Positions 18,188 through 26,827 of a stretch of 64,000 nucleotides of DNA are shown here, piece by piece. The position numbers and the translations under genes were made by a program. The stretch spans positions 620,001 to 684,000 of the forward strand of contig CAVXHG010000008.1 of assembly GCA_963761525.1 (NCBI GenBank), in the 5' to 3' direction. The notes below the pieces were generated by a model. That model did not search any database and was not told the DNA's origin. It worked only from the letters and a program-made list of their open reading frames with translations. Source of the stretch: BOG-931 sp963761525. GTDB lineage: Bacteria > Pseudomonadota > Alphaproteobacteria > Rhizobiales > Xanthobacteraceae. The stretch's first letter is position 1; each line of letters opens with the position of its first letter.

Positions 18188-18775
18188 ATGAGCGCGAGAG
18201 AGGCATCCGGCGCACACGATCCGACCTTCCTGCCGCCGGATATTCCGGTCCCGACAGACGACGGTCGCGCCCGGCATTTGGCCGGTATCAAGCTACCTGA
18301 TGTAGCGCTTGTTGCGACCGACAATTCACGGGTCAATCTGTCGAAGCTTAAGGGCTGCGCGGTGCTCTATATCTATCCGCGCACTGGCGTCCCGGGCGTC
18401 GATGCCCCGCCGGGCTGGGACGACATCCCGGGCGCGCGGGGCTGCACACCGCAGTCATGCGGCTTTCGCGATCATTTTGCCGATTTGAAAGCGCTCGGTG
18501 TCGCGCACGTATTCGGCTTGTCGACGCAAGATACCGACTATCAACGCGAAGCTGCGGAACGGTTGCATTTGCCGTTTCCGATCCTGTCGGATGAAGACCT
18601 CGATTTCTCCACCACCCTGCATCTGCCGATGTTCCTGGCGGCGGGCATGACGTTACTGGCGCGGATGGCGATGGTCATCGAGGACGGCACGATCAAGAAG
18701 GTATTCTATCCCGTGTTTCCTCCGGACAAGAACGCGGAGGAGGTTGTGTCGTGGCTTCGCACTAATCGCGCATGA
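18188..18775 (+). CDS. Peroxiredoxin (BCP/PrxQ-like)
   Basis: 195 residues. A thiol peroxidase of the AhpC/TSA fold that reduces hydroperoxides in the cytoplasm. Strand motif AVLYIYPRTGVPG precedes the active-site region GARGCTPQSCGFRDHF, which carries peroxidatic and resolving cysteines five apart as in PrxQ. An insert PGVDAPPGWDDIPGA between the Pro-Arg strand and the Cys is characteristic of a proteobacterial subgroup. The ATG at 18188 is preferred to an upstream frame. The last codons and stop fall inside a palindromic repeat element (18768-18816), so its C-terminus derives partly from the repeat. Confidence 0.88.
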   Translation: MSAREASGAHDPTFLPPDIPVPTDDGRARHLAGIKLPDVALVATDNSRVNLSKLKGCAVLYIYPRTGVPGVDAPPGWDDIPGARGCTPQSCGFRDHFADLKALGVAHVFGLSTQDTDYQREAAERLHLPFPILSDEDLDFSTTLHLPMFLAAGMTLLARMAMVIEDGTIKKVFYPVFPPDKNAEEVVSWLRTNRA

Positions 18776-18816
18776 TCCCGAAAAGTGGATACCGGTTTTC
18801 GGATGCGATCATGCGC
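18768..18816. repeat. Interspersed palindromic repeat element
   Basis: A 49-bp nested palindrome. Outer arms are GCGCATGATC (18768-18777) and GATCATGCGC (18807-18816), inner arms CCGAAAA and TTTTCGG around GTGGATACCGG. Short palindromes of this kind (GATCCCGAAAAGTGG...CGGTTTTCGGA) are dispersed in Bradyrhizobiaceae genomes. It overlaps the peroxiredoxin stop codon and lies before the convergent LysR gene, where it may also serve as a terminator-like hairpin. Confidence 0.8.
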
Positions 18817-18829
18817 CTACCAAAAGCCT

Positions 18830-19735
18830 TCATCTGAATACCGTGCTGGCAGCAAAATGCCGGGCCATGAAGTCGTTGAAGACTTTCACTTTGGCGGAAT
18901 GCTGCTGGCCGGCGGGATAGACCGCATAGATCGTCGCTTCTGGAAGCTGGTGTTTCAGCAGCACCTGCTTGAGAGCGCCGGTATCAAGATCGTCGCGAAA
19001 AAAATCGACCGGCCCGTAAGCAATACCGAACCCGCGTACCGCGGCCGTTCGTAGAACGTGCCGGTGGCTCGTTACGATCCGGCTGCTGACTTTCACCACG
19101 CGTTCGCCGTCGGTTCCGATGAGATGCCACTCGTCAGGCACATCGACGTAGCTATAGCTCAGGCAATCGTGCTCCGAGAGGTCTTCGGGCTTGAGCGGCG
19201 TGCCACGCCGTTTGAGATAGTCGGGCGCAGCGCAAAGAACGCGGCGCGATGTATTGAGCTTGCGGACAACCAGGCTTGACGAGGTGCCGCGCGGCATGCC
19301 GACGCTGATCGCGATGTCGTAACCCGCTTCGATCGGATCGGTGACATGATCGTTCATCGAAAGATTGATGCGAAGACGGGGATATTCTGCGATCAGATCG
19401 GCAATCGCGTTGCCGATATCGGTGAGGCCGAAATTGGTCGGTGCGATCACCCGTAATTCCCCGCGCGGCTCGTTGTGTAATTCGCCCGCCGCGCGTTCGG
19501 CTTCGTCGAGTTCGGCAAGAATGCGCCGGCATTGCTCGTAAAATCTGCGTCCTGCGTCGGTCACGCTGACACGTCGCGTCGTACGTTCAAGAAGCCGCGC
19601 ACCGAGCCGTTCTTCGAGTTGCTGGACGTGTTTGCTGGTGGCGGCGCGCGACAGGCCAAGCCGCTCGGCGGCTGCGGTAAAGCTGCCCGCCTCGATGACG
19701 GTCGTAAAAACTCTTGCATTTTCAAAGCGATCCAT
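18830..19735 (-). CDS. LysR-family transcriptional regulator
   Basis: 301 residues. The N-terminal winged helix-turn-helix MDRFENARVFTTVIEAGSFT and SRAATSKHVQQLEERLGARL is followed by a type 2 periplasmic-binding effector domain (from about 90). It belongs to the CrgA/AaeR-like subgroup that often controls single neighbouring enzymes. The ATG at 19735 starts MDRFENARVF; the longer frame upstream is not needed. Divergent from the solute-binding-protein gene with a perfect inverted repeat between them, which suggests control of that gene and autoregulation. Confidence 0.92.
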   Translation of the reverse strand: MDRFENARVFTTVIEAGSFTAAAERLGLSRAATSKHVQQLEERLGARLLERTTRRVSVTDAGRRFYEQCRRILAELDEAERAAGELHNEPRGELRVIAPTNFGLTDIGNAIADLIAEYPRLRINLSMNDHVTDPIEAGYDIAISVGMPRGTSSSLVVRKLNTSRRVLCAAPDYLKRRGTPLKPEDLSEHDCLSYSYVDVPDEWHLIGTDGERVVKVSSRIVTSHRHVLRTAAVRGFGIAYGPVDFFRDDLDTGALKQVLLKHQLPEATIYAVYPAGQQHSAKVKVFNDFMARHFAASTVFR

Positions 19736-19746
19736 TGCGCGCCTCG

Positions 19747-19773
19747 AGATTGTCAACTTAATGTAGACAATCT
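19747..19773. promoter_or_regulatory. Putative LysR operator
   Basis: AGATTGTC (19747-19754) and GACAATCT (19766-19773) are perfect 8-bp inverted arms separated by 11 bp, in the gap between the LysR gene (start 19735) and the binding-protein gene (start 19853). The T-N11-A core and the location 12 bp from the regulator start fit a LysR recognition site. Confidence 0.65.
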
Positions 19774-19852
19774 ATTTCGGTTGGCGCGGATGATCAATTC
19801 AGTGCACGGCAGTATTGGTGGACCGGTCCGAACCAAAAACGAGGAGGAAGCC

Positions 19853-20719
19853 ATGTCGAAATTTGTCGTTGCGCCGCATTTCCGGCTGCACGAATGGGTC
19901 GCCGAGGAAAAGGGCTATTTCGCCGCCGAGGGGCTCGACTACGAATTCCGCGAGACTATGGATTCCAGTAGCGGTACCGGCCACCACATCGGCAACAAGG
20001 TCGGCGCGTATCAGACGCTCGAAGCCGGCCGCACCTGCAATGTCAGCGGCGCCTGCCACTGGACCATGAACGTCGCGGCTTCCAAGGGGCACGGCAAACT
20101 CTATGCCGACGCTTATTCGGTATCGCCGTGCGGCGTCTTTGTGCCGGCAGATTCTCCGGTGAAAACCCCCGCCGATCTCGCTGGCGTGCCGATTTCGGTC
20201 GGTTACCAGTCCGGCAGCCACTACGCGACCATTCAAGGCCTGGAGCAATACCTCAAGCCGGCCCAGATCAATCTCTCGTTCAACGACGGATTGCTGTTCA
20301 GCCGCATGGAGATGCTGGTCGACCGCAAGGTACCGGCGGCGTCACTGTTCAGCGGCCCGTATTACTTCCTCGAGCAACTCGGGTTCCGCAAAGTCATCGA
20401 CACGACCTTCATGATGGCGTCCATGGTCACCGGCACGCCGGATCCGGAAGACGTGCGCAAATACTTCAGTGCGCTCCGTCGCGCCCAGCGCGATATCGAT
20501 CTGCGGCCGGAACTCTTTACGCACTACTACAAGAAGGAGTTTCCGAAGCGCTTCCACGACCAGATGGATACGCGCCGTTGGGGGCCCGGTGAGCGGCTGG
20601 TGTTTGAGCCGTACTCCAAGCAGACCTTCGACGAGTCGTTCGAGTGGATCGAGCAGCACGGTATCTTCCCGCGCAGCGAGATGGGCTCGGGCAACTACGA
20701 AGCCTCAATTTACAACTAA
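19853..20719 (+). CDS. NMT1/ThiY-like substrate-binding-fold protein without a signal peptide
   Basis: 288 residues of the type 2 periplasmic-binding fold, related to SsuA/NMT1-type ABC receptors (for example SPVKTPADLAGVPISVGYQ and RMEMLVDRKVPAASLFSGP). The start at 19853 is well fixed by GAGGAGG, and the protein begins directly with MSKFVVAPHFRLHEWVAEE. No export signal is visible, nor one in the same frame upstream, and no ABC permease or ATPase gene is adjacent. A cytoplasmic ligand-binding or enzymatic role is therefore plausible. His- and Cys-bearing segments (NVSGACHWTMNVAASKGHGK, SVSPCGVF) are unusual for a receptor. Controlled probably by the divergent LysR. Confidence 0.75.
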   Translation: MSKFVVAPHFRLHEWVAEEKGYFAAEGLDYEFRETMDSSSGTGHHIGNKVGAYQTLEAGRTCNVSGACHWTMNVAASKGHGKLYADAYSVSPCGVFVPADSPVKTPADLAGVPISVGYQSGSHYATIQGLEQYLKPAQINLSFNDGLLFSRMEMLVDRKVPAASLFSGPYYFLEQLGFRKVIDTTFMMASMVTGTPDPEDVRKYFSALRRAQRDIDLRPELFTHYYKKEFPKRFHDQMDTRRWGPGERLVFEPYSKQTFDESFEWIEQHGIFPRSEMGSGNYEASIYN

Positions 20720-20729
20720 TGGCCGGCCG

Positions 20730-21377
20730 TCAGGCCGTAGCATCAAGGTGTTTGCGCACTTGCGCAAACACCGCGTGGAACATCTCCGGCGTCAGCACGC
20801 GAGTGTTGGTGTTATAGCGCGAGCAATGATAGCTATCGAACAGCGTGAATGTTTCCATCGGATGCGCGCGGCCGTGACCGAACGGAAAGTCCGCGCGCCG
20901 CTTGGCGCGAACCGAGACAAATGACTCGTGAGCGATCCGGCCGAGCGCGACGACAGCGCGAAGTCCGGTCATTTCCGCAAGCGTCACCGTCAGGAATTCG
21001 CGACAGGTGGTGATCTCTTTGGGTGTCGGCTTGTTCTCAGGCGGCACGCAACGCACCGCGTTGGTGATCCGGCAGTCGACCAGTTCGAGTCCGTCGTCAG
21101 GCCGCGCCTCGTATTTGCCTTTGGCGAACCCGTACTCGATCAGCGTGGCGTAGAGCAGGTCGCCGGCATAGTCGCCGGTAAAGGGCCGGCCGGTCCGGTT
21201 GGCGCCGCGCAATCCCGGCGCCAGCCCGACGATCAAAAGCGGGGCGTCGGCAGAGCCGAAAAACTCCACTGGGGCATTAAACCAGGCGGGTTCGCGAGCA
21301 CGCCATTCTTCGCGAAACGCAACAAGACGGGGGCAGCGCGGACAATCGCGGCCGGGCATCCCGCTCGGACGCGTCAT
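20730..21377 (-). CDS. Family 5 (UdgB-type) uracil-DNA glycosylase
   Basis: 215 residues. Removes uracil and related deaminated bases from DNA. Motif 1 GLAPGLRGANRTGRPFTGD and the C-terminal motif DSYHCSRYNTNT match the family 5 pattern, with Asn/Ser variation in place of the usual HPS. Four cysteines able to bind a 4Fe-4S cluster are visible in CPRCPRL, NAVRCVPPENKP and TTCREF. Length is normal. Convergent with the binding-protein gene, with only 10 bp between stops. Confidence 0.88.
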   Translation of the reverse strand: MTRPSGMPGRDCPRCPRLVAFREEWRAREPAWFNAPVEFFGSADAPLLIVGLAPGLRGANRTGRPFTGDYAGDLLYATLIEYGFAKGKYEARPDDGLELVDCRITNAVRCVPPENKPTPKEITTCREFLTVTLAEMTGLRAVVALGRIAHESFVSVRAKRRADFPFGHGRAHPMETFTLFDSYHCSRYNTNTRVLTPEMFHAVFAQVRKHLDATA

Positions 21378-21411
21378 GGGGAAATCCTTAAGAGAAAATC
21401 TTTCAGGAAAC

Positions 21412-22074
21412 TCAATCGTCTTCGAATTCGTCTTCTACTTCTGCATCAAGCCGAGGGGCGGTAGCGGCGCGTTGGAGGAACTGGGGGGTATGCTGCCGCG
21501 GCTCGCGCCCTTCGCGCGGCTCCCGAGGTTCCCGCATGGGGCGTTCGGAAGGGTCACGGCCAACCTTGGACTGCAACTCGACGATGTCGACAAACTGATC
21601 GCACTGGCGGCGCAGTTCGTCGGCGACCATTGGGGGTTGCGTCGTGATGGTGGAGACGACAATGACGCGCACGCCGCGCCGCTGCACCGCCTCGACAAGC
21701 GAGCGGAAATCGCCGTCGCCGGAGAACAGCACCATCTGATCGATATGCGGTGCGAGCTCCATGGCGTCGACCGCGAGCTCGATATCCATGTTGCCTTTGA
21801 CCTTACGCCGGCCGGTCTGGTCGACGAATTCCTTGGTCGCCTTGGTGACGACCGTATAGCCGTTGTAGTCGAGCCAATCGATCAGCGGGCGGATCGAGGA
21901 ATATTCCTGATCCTCGATCACCGCGGTGTAATAGAACGCACGCACGAGATAGCCGCGCGACTGAAATTCACGCAGCAGGCGCTTGTAATCAATGTCGAAG
22001 CCCAGCGATTTGGCAGTGGCATAGAGGTTGGCGCCGTCGATAAAGAGCGCGATTTTTTCAAGTTGTGCCGGCAT
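21412..22074 (-). CDS. NYN-domain protein (LabA/DUF88 family)
   Basis: 220 residues. The PIN-like NYN fold is marked by acidic motifs in IALFIDGANLY, GNMDIELAVDAM and MVLFSGDGDFRSLVEA, the geometry of a metal-dependent RNase. The last 50 residues are a disordered Arg/Glu/Pro-rich tail (PMREPREPREGREPRQH) with an acidic end EVEDEFEDD. The ATG at 22074 (MPAQLEKIALF) is chosen over a start 48 bp upstream. RNA target unknown. Lies divergent from rpoZ. Confidence 0.88.
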   Translation of the reverse strand: MPAQLEKIALFIDGANLYATAKSLGFDIDYKRLLREFQSRGYLVRAFYYTAVIEDQEYSSIRPLIDWLDYNGYTVVTKATKEFVDQTGRRKVKGNMDIELAVDAMELAPHIDQMVLFSGDGDFRSLVEAVQRRGVRVIVVSTITTQPPMVADELRRQCDQFVDIVELQSKVGRDPSERPMREPREPREGREPRQHTPQFLQRAATAPRLDAEVEDEFEDD

Positions 22075-22499
22075 GATTTCTCTCGTGACTGCGTCTTTTG
22101 ATGAAAGCCGGATCTGCCGCAAATATGTTCGACGGTCCGGACGTTTTAAATCGGTTGGCCGCCCATAGGAGCGTTCAAAGGTCGAAAGACAATCGAACGG
22201 ATATTACAGGTATCGTAGACTTGCGCGAAGACCGTGGCGAAAATACTGCGGCACGCCGTCGCGGTAAAAGCAAAATATCTTCTGGAACTCTGCTTGAAGA
22301 AGCTCCCTGCTTTGCGAGTGAGGTATGGGCCGTAAAGTCCTTCCAGGACGCAGGCAACAGCGCAATTAACGCTTAAATCATCGGCACAATTTACACTTGA
22401 ACTTCAAGGTCCGGGACTGTACGTAATCGTCAGATTTGAATGGACTTCCCCCTGCGCGCGCGGGGGAGCTGATCCGGAACCTTTCAGGAGCTTTTGCCT
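22075..22499. other. 425-bp gap before rpoZ; hairpin in the rpoZ leader
   Basis: No convincing gene. Just before rpoZ, CCCCC (22448-22452) and GGGGG (22462-22466) can form a GC-rich hairpin around an alternating GC loop, 30 bp upstream of the start codon. It is probably in the 5' leader of the rpoZ mRNA. Promoter elements could not be picked with confidence. Confidence 0.4.
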
Positions 22500-22907
22500 A
22501 TGGCCCGTGTCACCGTCGAAGATTGCATCGACAAGGTCGAAAACAGATTTGACCTGGTTTTGCTGGCAAGTCATCGCGCCCGCACCATTTCGTCGGGCAG
22601 TCAGATCACCGTAGACCGAGACAACGACAAGAACCCGGTTGTCGCGCTGCGCGAGATCGCAGAACTGGCGGTTTCACCTGAGGATCTTAAGGAAGAACTG
22701 GTCCATTCGCTCCAGAAATACGTCGAGGTGGATGAGCCTGAGCCCGACGCGGTGCCGCTGATCGGTGCGCCCGGTACCGGCGCCGATGTCGACGATACCG
22801 ATGTCATCCCCGACCGGATGAGCGAGGAAGAGCTGCTTAAGGGTCTCGAAGGCCTGACGCCTCCGGAAGCCCAGCCCGAGCCCGACATCGGTGACGAAGA
22901 AGAATAA
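22500..22907 (+). CDS. rpoZ: DNA-directed RNA polymerase omega subunit
   Basis: 135 residues. The small subunit that supports beta' folding and ppGpp binding. The core MARVTVEDCIDKVENRFDLV, LASHRARTISSG and DKNPVVALREIAE is canonical. The acidic C-terminal extension is typical of alphaproteobacteria. The ATG at 22500 follows CAGGAG. Upstream of the RelA/SpoT gene, as in many proteobacteria, linking polymerase and alarmone functions. Confidence 0.97.
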   Translation: MARVTVEDCIDKVENRFDLVLLASHRARTISSGSQITVDRDNDKNPVVALREIAELAVSPEDLKEELVHSLQKYVEVDEPEPDAVPLIGAPGTGADVDDTDVIPDRMSEEELLKGLEGLTPPEAQPEPDIGDEEE

Positions 22908-23109
22908 GCTTCCGGCCGGTCTTAGCCGGGCATTTAACGAAAATTTGGCATTGGACGGCCACGGTTGCGTTGCAAACGCCGCCGATGGCCGGTGTTTGTC
23001 GCCTAGCGCGTCTTGTGGTGCGGGCGAAACGCCATAATATCCTTGTTATTAGCGTTTCCTGACTCAGAGGAAAGGAGCGCGGGCCGAGGATTGCCAAGAG
23101 ACACCACCG

Positions 23110-25440
23110 ATGGCGCGTTCGCCGATTGATCTGCCGCGGATGCAGAATCAGCCCAGACCCCGGGTGCCGTTGGCGCGTGCTCCAAATCTCGTTCCGAAGC
23201 CCACCGCAACTACGCCGCCACAGCCGCATAAACCGCGGATGATGCGGCAATACGAGCTGGTTGACAGGGTCAAACAGTACAATCCGGCCGCTAACGAGGA
23301 TCTGCTCAATCGCGCCTACGTCTACGCTATGAAAGCGCACGGCGAGCAGCAGCGCAACTCCGGCGATCCCTATTTCTCCCATCCACTCGAGGTCGCGGCG
23401 ATCCTGACCGGGCTCAAGCTCGATGACGCCACCATCGCCGCGGCGCTGCTCCACGATACGATCGAGGACACCGACGCGACCCGCGCTGAAATCGATCGCG
23501 TGTTCGGTCCGGACATTGGCCGGCTGGTTGACGGTCTGACCAAGCTAAAAAAGCTCGAGCTGGTCTCAAGAGAAGCCAAGCAGGCCGAAAACCTGCGCAA
23601 GCTCTTGCTGGCGATTGCCGCCGATGTCCGTGTGCTGCTCATCAAGCTCGCCGACCGGCTGCATAATATGCGCACGTTGGCGTTTCGGCCGCCGGAGGCC
23701 CGTCGGCGCACAGCTGAGGAGACGCTGGACATCTATGCCCCGCTCGCCGCGCGGATGGGCATGCACGAGATGCGCGAGGAACTCGAGGATCTGGCGTTCC
23801 GTGAGCTCAATCCAGATGCGCACAAGGTGATCACGGAGCGGCTCGAAGCGCTGGCGGAGCGGTCCAGTACCTGGATCAGTGAAATTGAGGAACAACTGGC
23901 GCGGAAGCTCGGTGACCGCGGCATCACGGCGAAAGTATCCGGCCGTCGTAAGCGCACCTATTCGATCTGGCGCAAGATGGAACGGAAGGCAGTCGGCTTT
24001 GAACAGCTTTCCGACATTTTTGGTTTCCGCGTCGTCGTAAGAAACATTCCCGAGTGCTATCAGGCGGTCGGTGTCGCCCACACGTCCTGGCCGGTCGTTC
24101 CCGGGCGCTTCAAGGACTACATCTCGACGCCGAAACAGAACGACTACCGCTCGATCCACACCACGGTAATTGGGCCAGGCAAGCAGCGTGTTGAGTTGCA
24201 GATCCGCACTCGCGATATGGAGCAGATCGCCGAATACGGCATTGCCGCCCACGCGCTTTATAAAGACAACGCCGGCTCGCCCACGGAAATGCTGTCGCGC
24301 GAGTCAAACGCCTATGCTTGGCTGCGCCGCACCATTGAGCTTCTGGCCGAGGGCTCCAATCCGGAAGAGTTTTTGGAGCACACCAAGCTCGAACTGTTCC
24401 ATGATCAGGTTTTTGCTTTCACGCCGAAAGGCAAGCTGATCGCACTGCCACGCGGCGCGACACCGATCGATTTTGCCTACGCGGTGCATACCGGCGTCGG
24501 CAATATGGCGATCGGCGCCAAGATCAACGGCAAGATCGGCCCGCTGAGTTCGTCGCTGCAAAACGGCGACGAGGTGCAGATTCTGACCTCAAAGGCGCAG
24601 ACCGCGCCCCCGGTCGCTTGGGAATCCATCGTGGTCACCGGCAAGGCGCGGGCTGCCATTCGACGTGCCACGCGTAAATCGGTGCGTAGCCAGTATTCGG
24701 CGTTCGGCCGGCGTATTGTCGAGCGGTTGTGCCAGCGCGCTAAGTTCGAATATTCCGACGAGAAGCTTGAAGGGGCGCTGCCGCGGCTGGCGCGCGCTTC
24801 CATAGATGATGTTTTCTCCGCAGTGGGACGTAGCGAGATGCGCGCCGCCGACGTCGTGCGGGCGATGTATCCCGACTACAAGGATGAACGTGTAACGCTG
24901 GCTGCGCCCAAGGAGGAAAGCGGCTGGTTCGGCCTCAAATGGGGTAAGGCGGTCAAGTTCAAGGTTCCCGACGGCAGCGAGGACGGAGCAGCGATTCCGA
25001 TCCGCGGTATCAATACCGACCTGCCGGTGCAGTTTGCGCCAAACGGCGGTGCGGTACCTGGTGATCGGATTGTCGGCATCATGACGCCCGGCGAAGGGAT
25101 CACGATTTATCCGATCCAGTCTGAAGCCTTGAAGCATTTCGAAGACGAGCCCGAGCGCTGGCTCGACGTACGCTGGGATGTCGACGACAAGGTGCCGCAG
25201 CGTTTTCCGGCGCAGCTCGCAGTGCAGTCGGTTAACGAGCCCGGCACGCTCGCAGAGATCACGCGGGTGATTGCCGAGCACGACGGCAATATCGACAACA
25301 TCAACATGGTGCGGCAGTCGCCGGACTTTACCGACCTAACCATCGATCTCGCGGTCTATAATCTCAAACACCTAACGTCGATCATTTCGCAGTTGCGCGC
25401 GAAGAAGGTTGTCGCCAGCGCCGAACGCGTGAGCGGCTAG
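23110..25440 (+). CDS. Bifunctional (p)ppGpp synthetase/hydrolase, RelA/SpoT family
   Basis: 776 residues as read. Makes and degrades (p)ppGpp in the stringent response. Order: HD hydrolase domain (YFSHPLEVAAILTG, LLHDTIEDTDAT), synthetase domain (KQNDYRSIHTTVIGPGKQRV, ELQIRTRDMEQIAEYGIAAH), TGS (VFAFTPKGKLIALPRG) and C-terminal ACT (SVNEPGTLAEITRVIAEHDG). Both catalytic halves look intact, as expected for the single Rsh of this order. The start is uncertain: Met44 at 23239 (MMRQYELVDRVKQYNP) matches the usual N-terminus better; the preceding 43 residues are Pro-rich. 30 bp to pdxJ suggests one operon. Confidence 0.95.
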   Translation: MARSPIDLPRMQNQPRPRVPLARAPNLVPKPTATTPPQPHKPRMMRQYELVDRVKQYNPAANEDLLNRAYVYAMKAHGEQQRNSGDPYFSHPLEVAAILTGLKLDDATIAAALLHDTIEDTDATRAEIDRVFGPDIGRLVDGLTKLKKLELVSREAKQAENLRKLLLAIAADVRVLLIKLADRLHNMRTLAFRPPEARRRTAEETLDIYAPLAARMGMHEMREELEDLAFRELNPDAHKVITERLEALAERSSTWISEIEEQLARKLGDRGITAKVSGRRKRTYSIWRKMERKAVGFEQLSDIFGFRVVVRNIPECYQAVGVAHTSWPVVPGRFKDYISTPKQNDYRSIHTTVIGPGKQRVELQIRTRDMEQIAEYGIAAHALYKDNAGSPTEMLSRESNAYAWLRRTIELLAEGSNPEEFLEHTKLELFHDQVFAFTPKGKLIALPRGATPIDFAYAVHTGVGNMAIGAKINGKIGPLSSSLQNGDEVQILTSKAQTAPPVAWESIVVTGKARAAIRRATRKSVRSQYSAFGRRIVERLCQRAKFEYSDEKLEGALPRLARASIDDVFSAVGRSEMRAADVVRAMYPDYKDERVTLAAPKEESGWFGLKWGKAVKFKVPDGSEDGAAIPIRGINTDLPVQFAPNGGAVPGDRIVGIMTPGEGITIYPIQSEALKHFEDEPERWLDVRWDVDDKVPQRFPAQLAVQSVNEPGTLAEITRVIAEHDGNIDNINMVRQSPDFTDLTIDLAVYNLKHLTSIISQLRAKKVVASAERVSG

Positions 25441-25470
25441 GCCGTTCGCGCGAAAACGGTAAGAAATCTC

Positions 25471-26238
25471 ATGGCTGCGAACTCACTCATTCGTCTCGGC
25501 GTCAACATCGATCACGTTGCAACCGTGCGTAACGCGCGCGGCGGGCGGCATCCCGATCCTTTGAAAGCCGCCGAGATTGCCATTGCCGCGGGCGCTGACG
25601 GTATCACCGCGCATTTGCGCGAGGATCGCCGGCACATCATTGATGACGATATCACTAGGCTTAAGGAGCGCATCACCAAGCCGCTCAATCTTGAAATGGC
25701 GGCGACGGCAGAAATGGTAGCGATCGCGCGCAAGGTTCGTCCGCATGCCGCTTGTATCGTGCCGGAGCGGCGGCAGGAGCGGACAACTGAAGGCGGGCTC
25801 GATGCAGCCGGTCAGCGGGACAGCCTGCGCGGCGTTGTCAGTCAGCTCGCCGAAGCGGGTATCCGTGTCTCGCTGTTCATCGCCGCCGAGCCCGAGCAGA
25901 TTGAGGCCGCCGCCGCGGTGGGCGCGCCGGTGATCGAGATTCATACCGGAGCATGGTGCGATGCGCTTGCGGCCGGCAATGCCGCGGCGGCTGAAGGTGA
26001 ATTCGCGCGCATCGTTCGCGGCGCAAACTTTGCCAGGCGGGCAGGGCTGGAGGTTCACGCTGGCCATGGCCTCGACTTCATCACTGCGGAGCGGATCGCC
26101 GCGCTGCCCGAGATCGCTGAACTCAATATCGGGCACTTCCTAATCGGCGAGGCGATCTTCGACGGGCTCGCCGCCACGGTGCGCAGGATGCGAAGCGCGA
26201 TGGATCACGGCCGGCGGCGGACGGAAACAAGCAAATGA
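25471..26238 (+). CDS. pdxJ: Pyridoxine 5'-phosphate synthase
   Basis: 255 residues. The last step of the DXP-dependent vitamin B6 route, from 3-amino-2-oxopropyl phosphate and deoxyxylulose phosphate. TIM-barrel motifs: LGVNIDHVATVRNARGG, GADGITAHLREDRRHI, LNLEMAATAEM, CIVPERRQERTTEGGLD, EIHTGAWCDA, VHAGHGLDFI and ELNIGHFLIGEAIF. Phosphate- and substrate-binding residues are present. Stop overlaps the acpS start (ATGA). Confidence 0.97.
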   Translation: MAANSLIRLGVNIDHVATVRNARGGRHPDPLKAAEIAIAAGADGITAHLREDRRHIIDDDITRLKERITKPLNLEMAATAEMVAIARKVRPHAACIVPERRQERTTEGGLDAAGQRDSLRGVVSQLAEAGIRVSLFIAAEPEQIEAAAAVGAPVIEIHTGAWCDALAAGNAAAAEGEFARIVRGANFARRAGLEVHAGHGLDFITAERIAALPEIAELNIGHFLIGEAIFDGLAATVRRMRSAMDHGRRRTETSK

Positions 26239-26642
26239 TTCTTGGTATCGGCTCGGACATCTGCGACGCGCGCCGCATCGCCAATGTTATCGAGCACCAT
26301 GGCGACCGTTTCACGCACCGGATCTTTACGCCGATCGAGCGGACACTGGCCGACCGGCGGCGCAACCGGGTCGAAACTTACGCCAAGCGTTTTGCCGCCA
26401 AGGAAGCCTGCGCCAAAGCGCTTGGCACCGGACTCCGTGCCGGGGTCTGGTGGCGCGATATGGGCGTGGTCAATCTGCCGTCCGGCCGTCCAACCCTGGA
26501 ACTGACCGGCGGGGCAAAGCGTCGCCTGGAGAAGATCACCCCGCCAGGCCATGAGGCGCGAATCGACCTGACCATCACTGACGAAGGGCCGATGGCGCAT
26601 GCCTTTGTGATCATCTCGGCGGTCGCGGTCGGCGGCGGATGA
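26235..26642 (+). CDS. acpS: Holo-[acyl-carrier-protein] synthase
   Basis: 135 residues. Transfers 4'-phosphopantetheine from CoA to ACP. Signature residues are Asp in MILGIGSDICDARRI and Glu in RFAAKEACAKALGTG. WWRDMGVVNLPSGRPTLELT and IDLTITDEGPMAHAFV complete the fold. The start overlaps the pdxJ stop by 4 bp, indicating translational coupling. Usual length. Confidence 0.97.
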   Translation: MILGIGSDICDARRIANVIEHHGDRFTHRIFTPIERTLADRRRNRVETYAKRFAAKEACAKALGTGLRAGVWWRDMGVVNLPSGRPTLELTGGAKRRLEKITPPGHEARIDLTITDEGPMAHAFVIISAVAVGGG

Positions 26643-26827
26643 CGGTGCCAGATGGCTGCGATGAAAAATTCGTCATGTTCGCCACCGGCTATGCACAAAG
26701 GCTTGTAATCTCTACCTAAAACGTCGAGTCTCCCAAACCGCGGCGAAATCCCAGCGCAATTGCTTGTGGGGGTTGCAGCGGCTACAACGTCGAGCGGCGC
26801 GGGGGCGCGATCCGCGGGACGAGGCCA

